Assembly (NCBI GenBank): GCA_023460055.1
Contig: JAEWRJ010000169.1
Location: 1 to 8,779, forward strand
Reading direction: 5' to 3'
DNA length: 8,779 nt
Source: Bacillota bacterium
Lineage (GTDB): Bacteria > Bacillota > Clostridia > Christensenellales > Aristaeellaceae
A program made the translations under genes and the position numbers. Below are positions 1-8,548 of the stretch, piece after piece. Within the stretch, counting starts at the first letter, position 1; each line of letters begins with the position of its first letter. The notes beneath the pieces were generated by a model, which was not told the DNA's origin, searched no databases, and saw nothing but the letters and a program-made list of their open reading frames with translations.

Positions 1-40
1 GGACGGCAAATGAAATGGCGGCGTAAAACGGCGGCCTTTT

Positions 41-66
41 CATCTCTCCCCATATGGGGAGAGATG
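41..66. repeat. Perfect 26-bp palindrome upstream of the pyrophosphatase gene
   Basis: The arms CATCTCTCCCC and GGGGAGAGATG flank ATAT, giving an uninterrupted palindrome. As RNA it would form an 11-bp stem with a 4-nt loop. Neither strand has a run of T after the stem, so it is not a textbook intrinsic terminator. It may be the end of the unseen upstream transcript or a dimeric-protein binding site, and it lies about 50 bp before the proposed -35 of the next gene. The first 40 bases of the window show no gene I can support. Confidence 0.6.
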
Positions 67-115
67 GCATCTCGATCACACATACATGACTGGTGAAAAT
101 GATGGGCAATTAAAC

Positions 116-143
116 TTGCAATCTGCATCTTTTGATATAAAAT
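116..143 (+). promoter_or_regulatory. Putative sigma-A promoter of the pyrophosphatase gene
   Basis: A -35-like TTGCAA (116-121) and a -10-like TAAAAT (138-143) are separated by 16 bp. An overlapping TATAAA (136-141) would give only 14 bp. The stretch is clearly AT-richer than its surroundings and is the best promoter candidate before the gene. Transcription would start near 150, leaving a leader of roughly 60 nt. The match is moderate and rests on sequence inspection only. Confidence 0.4.
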
Positions 144-177
144 GGCAAAAGTCTGGACATAGGGAGGAGATAAGCGT

Positions 178-207
178 ATGATACAGACTTGTTATAACAT
201 AGTATAA
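178..207 (+). CDS. Possible 9-residue leader peptide MIQTCYNIV
   Basis: A very strong Shine-Dalgarno match, AGGGAGGAG (161-169), sits 8 nt before this ATG, a better arrangement than that of the main gene downstream. The frame reads MIQTCYNIV and stops at TAA (205-207). The last two bases of that stop are part of the AAGGAG used by the pyrophosphatase gene, so a ribosome ending here would sit on the next start. This is the geometry of a translationally coupled leader. Nothing in the peptide (no run of one amino acid, no clear stalling motif) tells what it might sense. It could also be chance, with AGGGAGGAG acting as a standby site. Confidence 0.3.
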   Translation: MIQTCYNIV

Positions 208-212
208 GGAGT

Positions 213-2414
<2,202 letters not shown>

Positions 2415-2453
2415 TCAATATCCAATGGGCTGGGCATATCCGGCCAAACCACG

Positions 2454-2493
2454 GCGAAGGGGAACCGGGAGACCGCTCCCGGTTCCCCTTCGC
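2454..2493. terminator. Perfect 18-bp hairpin after the pyrophosphatase gene, no T-run
   Basis: The arms 2454-2471 and 2476-2493 are exactly complementary over 18 bp and enclose a 4-nt loop (ACCG). The stem is very GC-rich and starts 40 bp after the stop codon. No T-run follows, so it may act as an mRNA 3'-end stabiliser or a block to exonucleases, or work together with the second hairpin just downstream. Confidence 0.6.
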
Positions 2494-2499
2494 GCACTC

Positions 2500-2526
2500 G
2501 CGGCAGTCATCCTGCCGCTATTATTT
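2500..2526 (+). terminator. Intrinsic-terminator-like hairpin just before the permease ribosome binding site
   Basis: GCGGCAG (2500-2506) pairs with CTGCCGC (2512-2518) around a 5-nt loop and is followed by TATTATTT (2519-2526). A short GC-rich stem plus a T-rich tail is the layout of a Rho-independent terminator. It ends only 5 nt before the AGGGAG of the permease gene. It could therefore end most hppA transcripts, or act as an attenuator that limits read-through into the permease. No separate promoter is evident between the two genes. Confidence 0.5.
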
Positions 2527-2544
2527 GTGACAGGGAGATAAAAC

Positions 2545-3831
2545 GTGCCGACAAACACGCTGACCGCCATCATCCTCTTTGCCGCCACTTATCTGGGTCT
2601 GCTGATCTTTTCAAAAATCCGTGCCTTCATCGCGCTGGGTTCCGCCGCGCTCTTTGTCGCGCTGGGTATCATGCCCCTGGGCGAGGTCTTTTCTGCTGTT
2701 GACTGGAACGTGATCATGATGATCGCAGGCACCATGGGCACGGTCGCGCTGTTCATCGAGTCGCGCATGCCGGCCCGCCTGGCTGACCTGATCATCAACC
2801 GGGTGCCCAACGTCAAGTGGGCCATCATCAGCCTGTCCGTATTCGCCGCGGTCATCTCCGCCTTTGTGGATAACGTGGCGACTGTGCTCATGGTGGCCCC
2901 GGTGGCCATCGGCATCGCCAAAAAGCTGAAGATGTCCCCTGTCTCCAGCATCATCGCCATCGCCATTGCCTCCAACCTGGAGGGCGCCGCGACGCTGGTG
3001 GGCGACACCACCTCCATATTGCTTGGCGGCTACGCGAATATGAATTTCATGGACTTTTTCTTTATGGACGGCAAGATGGGCATGTTCTGGATCGTGCAGA
3101 TCGCGGCCGCCGCCGCCACCATTGTGCTTTGGGCCGCGCTGAGAAAGGAAAACCGGCCTATCCAGTCCGGCACGGCGGAAAAGGTGAACGACATGTTCCC
3201 CACCTGGCTGCTGCTGGGCACCATCGGCCTGCTGGTCGCGGCCTCCTTCATGAGCTTTCCGGAGGGCTTCCCCATCAACGGCCTCATCTGCGCGGGCGTC
3301 TATGTGATCGGCCTGCTGCGCAGCGTTCTCATCAAGAAGGATACGGGCATCGTCATCCGCTCGCTCAAGGAGATCGACATCTTCACCCTGCTGCTGCTGG
3401 CCAGCCTGTTTGTGGTCATCGCCGGCATCGGCAAGGCCGGCGTGATCGACTTGGTCGCCGGCTTCTTTAATACTGCCAGCAATGGCAACCTCTTCGTGAT
3501 GTACACGATGATCGTGTGGTTCTCTGTTCTCCTCTCCGCCTTCATCGATAACATCCCCTATGTGGCGACGATGCTGCCGGTTGTCACCGCGCTCAACGCC
3601 GGCATGGGCATCGAAGGCAGCTACCTGCTGTACTTCGGCCTGCTGGCCGGGGCGCCCCTGGGAGGCAACCTCACCCCAATCGGCGCTTCCGCCAACATCA
3701 CGGGCCTGGGCATCCTGCGCAAGGAAGGCTATAACGTGAAAGCCGGCACCTTCATGAAGCTCAGCGTGCCCTTCACGCTGGCCGCCGTGATCACGGGCTA
3801 TGTGCTGATTTGGTTCATCTGGAAGCCCTGA
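2545..3831 (+). CDS. SLC13 / ArsB-NhaD superfamily permease
   Basis: Inner-membrane secondary transporter of the ion-transporter superfamily that includes ArsB, NhaD, CitM and SLC13 carriers. About 11 to 12 hydrophobic helices can be counted in 428 aa, close to ArsB-type lengths. The inverted-repeat architecture is visible: SAFVDNVAT (D109-N110) in the first half is matched by SAFIDNIPYVAT (D335-N336) in the second. Each is followed by a glycine-rich hairpin segment, NLEGAATLVGDTTS and GGNLTPIGASANI. The start is GTG, supported by AGGGAG (2532-2537) with 7-nt spacing; the next residues are PTNTL. It lies 130 bp downstream of hppA in the same direction, so cotranscription by read-through is possible. 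Members move anions (dicarboxylates, sulfate, arsenite) or exchange Na+/H+. The substrate here cannot be read from sequence, and no ars regulator or reductase is nearby, so arsenite is not supported. Confidence 0.88.
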   Translation: MPTNTLTAIILFAATYLGLLIFSKIRAFIALGSAALFVALGIMPLGEVFSAVDWNVIMMIAGTMGTVALFIESRMPARLADLIINRVPNVKWAIISLSVFAAVISAFVDNVATVLMVAPVAIGIAKKLKMSPVSSIIAIAIASNLEGAATLVGDTTSILLGGYANMNFMDFFFMDGKMGMFWIVQIAAAAATIVLWAALRKENRPIQSGTAEKVNDMFPTWLLLGTIGLLVAASFMSFPEGFPINGLICAGVYVIGLLRSVLIKKDTGIVIRSLKEIDIFTLLLLASLFVVIAGIGKAGVIDLVAGFFNTASNGNLFVMYTMIVWFSVLLSAFIDNIPYVATMLPVVTALNAGMGIEGSYLLYFGLLAGAPLGGNLTPIGASANITGLGILRKEGYNVKAGTFMKLSVPFTLAAVITGYVLIWFIWKP

Positions 3832-3836
3832 TTGGA

Positions 3837-3995
3837 ATACTGATTTAAAACTTTAACGCATCTTCGCGTTGGTCCTTTTGCCTCGGCGCTGTGTCGCCGG
3901 AAGCTTGACGCAGCGCTGCTATGCCTGCGCTCCCGCTCCTTGCGGGGAGTAAAATTACTCAACGCCTTGGATGCGTTAAAGTTCCTCATCAGTAT
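3837..3995. repeat. 159-bp folded inverted-repeat element (structured RNA or MITE-like)
   Basis: The ends pair in three blocks: 3837-3844 with 3988-3995 (8 bp, ATACTGAT/ATCAGTAT), 3849-3862 with 3970-3983 (14 bp, AACTTTAACGCATC), and 3866-3871 with 3960-3965 (6 bp, GCGTTG/CAACGC). The first two blocks are separated by a symmetric 4x4 internal loop. Inside this long stem lie smaller hairpins: CGGCG/CGCCG (3884-3899), the palindrome GCAGCGCTGC (3910-3919) and CTCCCGC/GCGGGGAG (3930-3949). It begins 5 nt after the permease stop codon and carries no convincing ORF. It may be a transcribed 3' structure, a regulatory RNA or a non-autonomous mobile repeat. No flanking target duplication was found. 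Confidence 0.6.
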
Positions 3996-4012
3996 AAGAG
4001 TGATATATGATA

Positions 4013-4052
4013 CCCGCCGGACTTGCTGATCCGGCGGGCATTGATTAATTAG
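4013..4052. terminator. Hairpin terminator between the convergent gene sets
   Basis: CCCGCCGGA (4013-4021) pairs with TCCGGCGGG (4030-4038) around an 8-nt loop. On the + strand an AT-rich tail (TTGATTAATT) follows. On the - strand the bases after the stem are also AT-rich (TATCATATATCA). It is placed to stop + transcription from the permease and could also stop - transcription arriving from the HEPN gene. The T-runs are imperfect, so efficiency is uncertain. Confidence 0.55.
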
Positions 4053-4091
4053 GTGTTAAAGCTACTCGGTGCTGACGCAGGGAAAACGAAC

Positions 4092-4118
4092 CACGGAACA
4101 CACGGAACACACTGAAGA
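4092..4118 (+). repeat. 9-bp tandem repeat CACGGAACA, two exact copies plus a decayed third
   Basis: CACGGAACA occurs at 4092-4100 and 4101-4109, followed by the degenerate copy CACTGAAGA at 4110-4118. It lies in the purine-rich spacer beyond the terminator and before the end of the HEPN gene. No function is evident; it may mark a recombination-prone junction. Confidence 0.55.
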
Positions 4119-4200
4119 GAAAGAAAAAGGATGGGATAGGTTACGTCTCACACAGAGGAAATAGAGATTTGGAGGAGGACGGAGGGAGAGTTAAATGTTA
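4119..4200 (-). other. Strongly purine-skewed spacer downstream of the HEPN gene
   Basis: The + strand here is dominated by A and G (for example GAGAAAGAAAAAGGATGGG and GGAGGAGGACGGAGGGAG), so an RNA read from the - strand would be C/U-rich and poor in G. That is the composition of Rho-loading (rut) sites and could contribute to ending the defence operon, which has no clear intrinsic terminator right after its stop codon. Otherwise I see no gene in 4039-4200. Confidence 0.25.
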
Positions 4201-5562
4201 TCAAATAACGTTAAGGATGCCTTTTTGTATAATTTTACTCATTTTTTCTTGAGAGAAATGTGCTGCGTCAAGAATGCAGCAGTAAGTTGTTGCCATGATC
4301 TGCAAGGCTGTAAAAATTTTGTGCTTTGACATCTCATTTATTCTTCCATGAGTCACATCATTTCTGTGCCTGATTAGCGCTAAAACTCCTTCTTTGCTCA
4401 ATCTATACTCATTTGGTATAGACAGGTTGATTAATACATCCATATACCTTGCATAGGCGCTTGTAATCTGATCGGCTGTATTGGTAGTATTCCATTTGCC
4501 CATAAAGTTTAGAAAACTATCATACATAGATTCATCCATCATTCTTTTTGGGCTGCGTTTTTGATCTTTAACAACTTTTTTGATATATTTCTTGAAATTT
4601 TCTGTTCCCTTATCAATGACAACTTTAATTTCCACTAATTCCATAGCGCTTTCAAACGAAGAAATAATCTCTTTTATTTTTGTATCCGTCATTATAAAAA
4701 GTGTGGAATTATCAGAAACTAAAAAGTCCATCCAGACACAGGAGAATCTATTTCCTTTTGAAGAAATGGTTTCCATAATGCCTGCAATTTCTCTATTACT
4801 TAGTTCTGGGAACCGAATGCAGTCATGTGATGATCGATTTGTTGGAGAATCTGTATTTGCTTCAAAGAAACACTCAATCGCGGGGTAGGGATAGCCGTCA
4901 TAGTCATCTACATCGATCAATAAAGATATTTTGTCAAACCCAACATTTATCCTGCCCGTCATAATTCTGCAAAGTGCGACAATACTTTTATATGCGGTTT
5001 GGATTATTGATATTGGAGCATTTTCATCAAAAATCAAATCCAATTTCACTGTGTCGTTAGAGATTCTACTACCGCTTTCTATAGAGTGGTGTTCAATAAT
5101 ATCGGACTTTATCCGAATTGTTGAACTCCTGTCGCATACCTTGACTTTATACTCATTGAGGTCATTTACAACATTTACTTTCAGACCATCATCAGTTCTT
5201 TCAACCGATGTTGCTCTAGGGAGAAACACTTTATGTAATGAACCATCAACAAACCTTAATCCTCGGAAATCCTCAAAACTATATTCTGACAAACCTGAAT
5301 CGCACAAATAATAGTGTGACGTATGCAAATACAGTTTTGATCTAATTTTTATGTCTCTTCCTGCATGTATGTAGATTGATCTATTCTGATGTGTAGTACC
5401 ATGCAAATATCCGTTTTTATCGGTAATTAGTGTGGTGCTTTCCGTAGAAAACCATTTCGTTGGTCTATTTGCCAAGAATAGAAAATGAAATCCATCGCAA
5501 ATGAATATAACTGGCCCATCAGAGCCATTGACCATGCCTGACAATTTTTCACTTAACTTCAT
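4201..5562 (-). CDS. HEPN-domain protein resembling ApeA-type antiviral ribonucleases
   Basis: This is a 453-aa protein with no signal peptide or membrane helix. The C-terminal part (about 320-450) is mostly helical and carries R400-N-D-V-T-H405-G, the R-X4-6-H signature of HEPN ribonucleases, with the usual polar residue after Arg. The N-terminal two thirds look beta-rich (for example RSIYIHAG, SKLYLHTSHYYL, LRFVDGSLHKVF). A long N-terminal sensor-like region followed by a C-terminal HEPN is the layout of ApeA-like anti-phage proteins. The motif is seen; the ApeA link is judged by eye and tentative. If correct, it would cleave RNA and arrest the cell on infection. The ATG is supported by GAGGA with a 4-nt gap. 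It follows the restriction-modification gene by 54 bp on the same strand, so cotranscription is likely. Base composition is far more AT-rich than the other genes here, pointing to recent acquisition. HEPN proteins also include toxins of toxin-antitoxin pairs, but no small antitoxin gene is adjacent. Confidence 0.7.
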   Translation of the reverse strand: MKLSEKLSGMVNGSDGPVIFICDGFHFLFLANRPTKWFSTESTTLITDKNGYLHGTTHQNRSIYIHAGRDIKIRSKLYLHTSHYYLCDSGLSEYSFEDFRGLRFVDGSLHKVFLPRATSVERTDDGLKVNVVNDLNEYKVKVCDRSSTIRIKSDIIEHHSIESGSRISNDTVKLDLIFDENAPISIIQTAYKSIVALCRIMTGRINVGFDKISLLIDVDDYDGYPYPAIECFFEANTDSPTNRSSHDCIRFPELSNREIAGIMETISSKGNRFSCVWMDFLVSDNSTLFIMTDTKIKEIISSFESAMELVEIKVVIDKGTENFKKYIKKVVKDQKRSPKRMMDESMYDSFLNFMGKWNTTNTADQITSAYARYMDVLINLSIPNEYRLSKEGVLALIRHRNDVTHGRINEMSKHKIFTALQIMATTYCCILDAAHFSQEKMSKIIQKGILNVI

Positions 5563-5616
5563 GCTATCCTCGATATTTCAAACCGCTTTTATGTTTGCTT
5601 CGATATAGTTTTGTAT

Positions 5617-8316
5617 TCAGCATATTCTTGATACTTTTGTTTGATATAGCTTCATCAGCTGCGCCACACAGGCGCTTTCATCTCCGATAGGCCAGACGCG
5701 GCCGTAGGCTTCCCACACGGCGCGGTCGTTTTCCTGATGGGCGCGGCGGAGGTCATGGGGCATAACAGTGTCATCGTAGAGGTCCGCATAGCTGTCATTG
5801 GGATACTTGGCACGCGCGTCCAGAATGCCCTGGGCAGTGCGCTCTATTTTTGCCTTTTGCTCGGGCGTACAGTCCGGCCAGATGAAGTTGTTGTAGACGA
5901 TATCTTTTGAGTAACGGTATCGCATTTCCAACCTGCCGGCAACCGTACGCATCCAGGCCATGTGAGCGTTAGAAGTAATGATTCCGAAGGATAATAGTGA
6001 GGGAACGGGTAAAATGAATACTAAGTCTGAGGCAAGATCAATCGATTCCATGAAGCCTATTGGAATATATCTTCTGTTCTCAGAAGATACTTTAGGAATA
6101 AGCAAGTAGTGGTCGTCCTTGGGAATGTTTGTTGTTTGGAACATAGTAGGATACTCTGAAAGTTTTACTGTAGATGACCTTGAACTGTTTGCCCGGAACG
6201 TCCTAACCGCATTAACTCGTTCCATAACTAAAGGCAAATTTCTCAACTCTCTTGGTGACAATGCTGCAAGAAATAGACAATAACGCGGCGTTTTGTTAAT
6301 GAATTCTGCTGAACCATACCATTTGTGAAAGAATTTTTCTGATTCAGGTTCTTTCAGAACAAAATCATCCATTTCTTCTTTAGTAAATAAGTAATTGCCA
6401 TCATCTATTGGCATGTTTCCAATGCCTATTTCCGGCACTTCACAAATCGGTTTGCTCCGGCTCTCCACCAGCACATCCGGCGCGTCCACTAAATATGGAT
6501 TGACATTATCGGTGTCAAACACCTGCACATCATCGAAGATCCTTTTCTGCTTGGCTAATCCATTCATGGAGAAGCCGATGATCACACAGTGCACGGCGGC
6601 CTTGCTCTTCGCCTCGTTGCTCCATTTGAAGGTGCGCCAGGCAAAATCGATCTTGATGCCGCTTTCCAGCAAGGGCTTCCACAGGATGGCCACCTGATCC
6701 CCCTGGCTGATGCTGTTGGTGGATACCAGGGAAGCCCGGATCTTCGGGTAACGCGCCATCAAATCCGCCGCCTTTTTGAACCAGCAGGCCACAAAATCCA
6801 GGTTGCCGGCATTTTTGGCAGCGCCGAATACAGATTGCAGGTCTTCCTTCTGCTCGGGTGACATAACGCGCGCGCCCAGGAACGGTGGATTGCCGATGAT
6901 ATAGTCCAGCTTCTCCGCTGGGCAGACCTCATCCCAATCCAGCCGCAGGGCGTTGCCCCGGACGATGTTGGCATTCTCCCGGATGGGGAAATCGATGATG
7001 TTCACGCCGAAGTGGTCGCTCAGGTCTCTGTCCATCAGGTGCTTCATCAGCAGGATGGACAGCTGCGCCACCTGGCAGGGGAAATCCTCGATCTCGATGC
7101 CGTAAAACTGCCCCGGCTTCACCTTGACCAGGGTATCCACCAAGGCCATCTGGTGGCTTTCGTGCAGCAGCTTCAGCACCTCAAACTCCAGCTTGCGCAG
7201 CTCCTGATAGGTGACGATGAGAAAGTTGCCGCTGCCGCAGGCAGGGTCCAGAAAATGCAGGGAGGCCAGTTTATCCTGAAAGGCCCTCAGTTCCCTGGTG
7301 GTGGATTTGCATCGTTCAAACTCATCGTACAGCGCGTCTAAAAACAGCGGGCGGATCACCTTGAGGATATTTTCCTGCGAAGTGTAGTGCGCGCCCAGGG
7401 CGCGGCGGGATTCCTGATCCATGACGCCCTGAAACATCGCCCCGAAGATAGAGGGGGAGATCAGCGTCCAGTCAAACTCCCGGCTGACCTCCACCAGCGC
7501 TTCGCGCATTTTGCCGTCAAAGGAGGCCGGGGGCAGGGGATCCCGGAAGATGCTGCCGTTGATGTAGCGAAAGCGCTTCAGTTCATCAGGCATTGTCTTC
7601 ATGCGGCTTGATTCCGGGGTGTTCAACACCCAAAACAGCTCGCTCAGGCGCCCGGACAGGTCGCTGCCATCCGCGCGGGAGGCCAGGATGTAATGCTGAA
7701 AGCTGTCTTTTTCAAAGATGCCCGTATCATCGGCGAACAAGCAAAACAGCAAGCGCACCAGGAAAACCTCCAGCGCGTGGCCTGAATAGCCGTTTTCCTT
7801 CAGCGCGTCATGGATGCGCGCCATCTTGTAGGAGGCGGCGGTGTTGACCTCGATTTCCGTCGCTTCCTCCGCCTGCGCCCCGTAGCCCGCCAGCTGGCTG
7901 AAGATGCGGGTATGCCCTTTGAGCTGCCGCACCCGGAAGGGCTTGTAGGGGTGATCCTTTTTGAGGTTGTATACCTGCACCTGGTCAAAATCGCACACCA
8001 TCACCAGGGCGGGCACTTCCTCCGGCTTGAGGGCGCGCACATAGCTCATGGCCTGGGCATAGGCCGTGGCCAGCGACTTGCCGCGGGATTTCATCTCGAT
8101 GAGTATCCTGCCCGGCAAGAGATAATCCACATAGGCGATGGAACCATCCAGCAGGCGTAGCTGATACTCATGCAGGCCTTCCAGCGGTTCCACGCCAAAT
8201 ACCTGCATAAAATCCTTCTCAAAGGTCTGCCCAAACTGCCGCTCATCCCCCGGGCAATCCCGCCATCTGGCGGCAAACGCCGCGGCACGCGTATCAATCT
8301 CCAACCAGCTGAGCAT
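5617..8316 (-). CDS. MmeI-family Type IIL restriction-modification enzyme (endonuclease and adenine methyltransferase in one chain)
   Basis: A single 899-aa polypeptide that would both methylate adenine in its target site and cut unmodified DNA at a distance. Domains in order: an N-terminal PD-(D/E)XK nuclease with D64-X9-E74-M-K76, the same D-X9-EXK spacing as in MmeI; a helical spacer; an N6-adenine methyltransferase core with GAHYTS near 308-313 (motif X region), SAM-binding DPACGSGNF at 357-365 (motif I) and catalytic NPPF at 476-479 (motif IV); a target-recognition region at about 620-800; and a C-terminal helical tail with DARAKYPNDSYADLYDD and MPHDLRRAHQ, typical of this family. The length is close to MmeI (about 919 aa). 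I place the start at ATG 8316, because GGAGGA lies 6 nt upstream; an ATG 20 codons earlier would put that site inside the gene. All catalytic motifs are intact and no frameshift is seen, so it is probably active. The recognition sequence cannot be predicted. The target-recognition stretch is visibly AT-richer than both flanks. Confidence 0.95.
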   Translation of the reverse strand: MLSWLEIDTRAAAFAARWRDCPGDERQFGQTFEKDFMQVFGVEPLEGLHEYQLRLLDGSIAYVDYLLPGRILIEMKSRGKSLATAYAQAMSYVRALKPEEVPALVMVCDFDQVQVYNLKKDHPYKPFRVRQLKGHTRIFSQLAGYGAQAEEATEIEVNTAASYKMARIHDALKENGYSGHALEVFLVRLLFCLFADDTGIFEKDSFQHYILASRADGSDLSGRLSELFWVLNTPESSRMKTMPDELKRFRYINGSIFRDPLPPASFDGKMREALVEVSREFDWTLISPSIFGAMFQGVMDQESRRALGAHYTSQENILKVIRPLFLDALYDEFERCKSTTRELRAFQDKLASLHFLDPACGSGNFLIVTYQELRKLEFEVLKLLHESHQMALVDTLVKVKPGQFYGIEIEDFPCQVAQLSILLMKHLMDRDLSDHFGVNIIDFPIRENANIVRGNALRLDWDEVCPAEKLDYIIGNPPFLGARVMSPEQKEDLQSVFGAAKNAGNLDFVACWFKKAADLMARYPKIRASLVSTNSISQGDQVAILWKPLLESGIKIDFAWRTFKWSNEAKSKAAVHCVIIGFSMNGLAKQKRIFDDVQVFDTDNVNPYLVDAPDVLVESRSKPICEVPEIGIGNMPIDDGNYLFTKEEMDDFVLKEPESEKFFHKWYGSAEFINKTPRYCLFLAALSPRELRNLPLVMERVNAVRTFRANSSRSSTVKLSEYPTMFQTTNIPKDDHYLLIPKVSSENRRYIPIGFMESIDLASDLVFILPVPSLLSFGIITSNAHMAWMRTVAGRLEMRYRYSKDIVYNNFIWPDCTPEQKAKIERTAQGILDARAKYPNDSYADLYDDTVMPHDLRRAHQENDRAVWEAYGRVWPIGDESACVAQLMKLYQTKVSRIC

Positions 8317-8322
8317 GTTATA

Positions 8323-8328
8323 TCCTCC
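8323..8328 (-). promoter_or_regulatory. Ribosome binding site GGAGGA fixing the restriction-modification start
   Basis: Read on the - strand, GGAGGA is followed by TATAAC and then the ATG at 8316. This near-perfect site with ideal spacing decides between the possible starts of the restriction-modification gene. Confidence 0.8.
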
Positions 8329-8422
8329 ACGTGCTTTAACGATCAAGGAACATGTGTATTCAAGGCTCCTGCGCACCCCTGGCTTTGCACGAGAACTTTA
8401 CAATGAAATAAAACCTTTTCGC

Positions 8423-8451
8423 ATTATAGCAGGTAATACTATAGCAGGCAA
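8423..8451 (-). promoter_or_regulatory. Extended -10 sigma-A promoter of the defence operon
   Basis: On the - strand, TTGCCT (-35, at 8446-8451) and a perfect TATAAT (-10, at 8423-8428) are 17 bp apart. A TG one base before the -10 (TGCTATAAT) makes it an extended -10 promoter. Transcription would start near 8416, leaving about 100 nt of untranslated leader. The block CCTGCTATA occurs twice, once overlapping the -35 and spacer and once overlapping the -10 (17 bp apart), which could be an operator or a second weaker promoter. No controller-protein gene is adjacent. Confidence 0.75.
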
Positions 8452-8456
8452 ATCAA

Positions 8457-8479
8457 AAAGCGCTCTTTATGAACGCTCT
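8457..8479 (-). terminator. Weak hairpin with T-rich end after the GGDEF gene
   Basis: On the - strand, AGAGCG pairs with CGCTTT around an 11-nt loop (one G-T wobble), and two more T follow. It sits between the GGDEF gene and the defence promoter, where a terminator would be expected, but the stem is short and part of the T-run is used in pairing. The rest of 8317-8548 holds only the defence promoter and leader; no gene is supported there. Confidence 0.25.
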
Positions 8480-8548
8480 GAAAGTTATTATTTGAGATGC
8501 ATCCGCGAAGCAGACACATGAAAAGCAAGGAAACCCCAAGTCGGACAC

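Noticed and set aside
86..181. A 31-codon frame upstream of hppA whose TGA overlaps the ATG of the mini-ORF
   Set aside because: It has no ribosome binding site and contains the proposed promoter, so it would not be on the same transcript.
2545..3831. Arsenite efflux pump ArsB
   Set aside because: Only superfamily-level features are visible and no arsR, arsC or arsA is nearby, so a substrate-specific name is not justified.
3851..3981. Integron attC-like site (CTTTAAC ... GTTAAAG ends)
   Set aside because: The outer base of each box does not fit RYYYAAC/GTTRRRY, pairing continues well beyond the boxes, and there is no integrase or cassette array in the window.
4092..4118. CRISPR array
   Set aside because: Repeats are only 9 bp, directly tandem without spacers, and no cas genes are present.
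4191..4216. Inverted repeat around the HEPN stop codon as a terminator
   Set aside because: The stem is short (about 5 bp GTTAT/ATAAC), AT-rich, and has no T-run after it on the - strand.
8317..8376. A 20-codon N-terminal extension of the restriction-modification protein (start at 8376)
   Set aside because: It would place the strong GGAGGA ribosome binding site inside the coding region; the ATG at 8316 has ideal spacing and gives a good family N-terminus (MLSWLEI).
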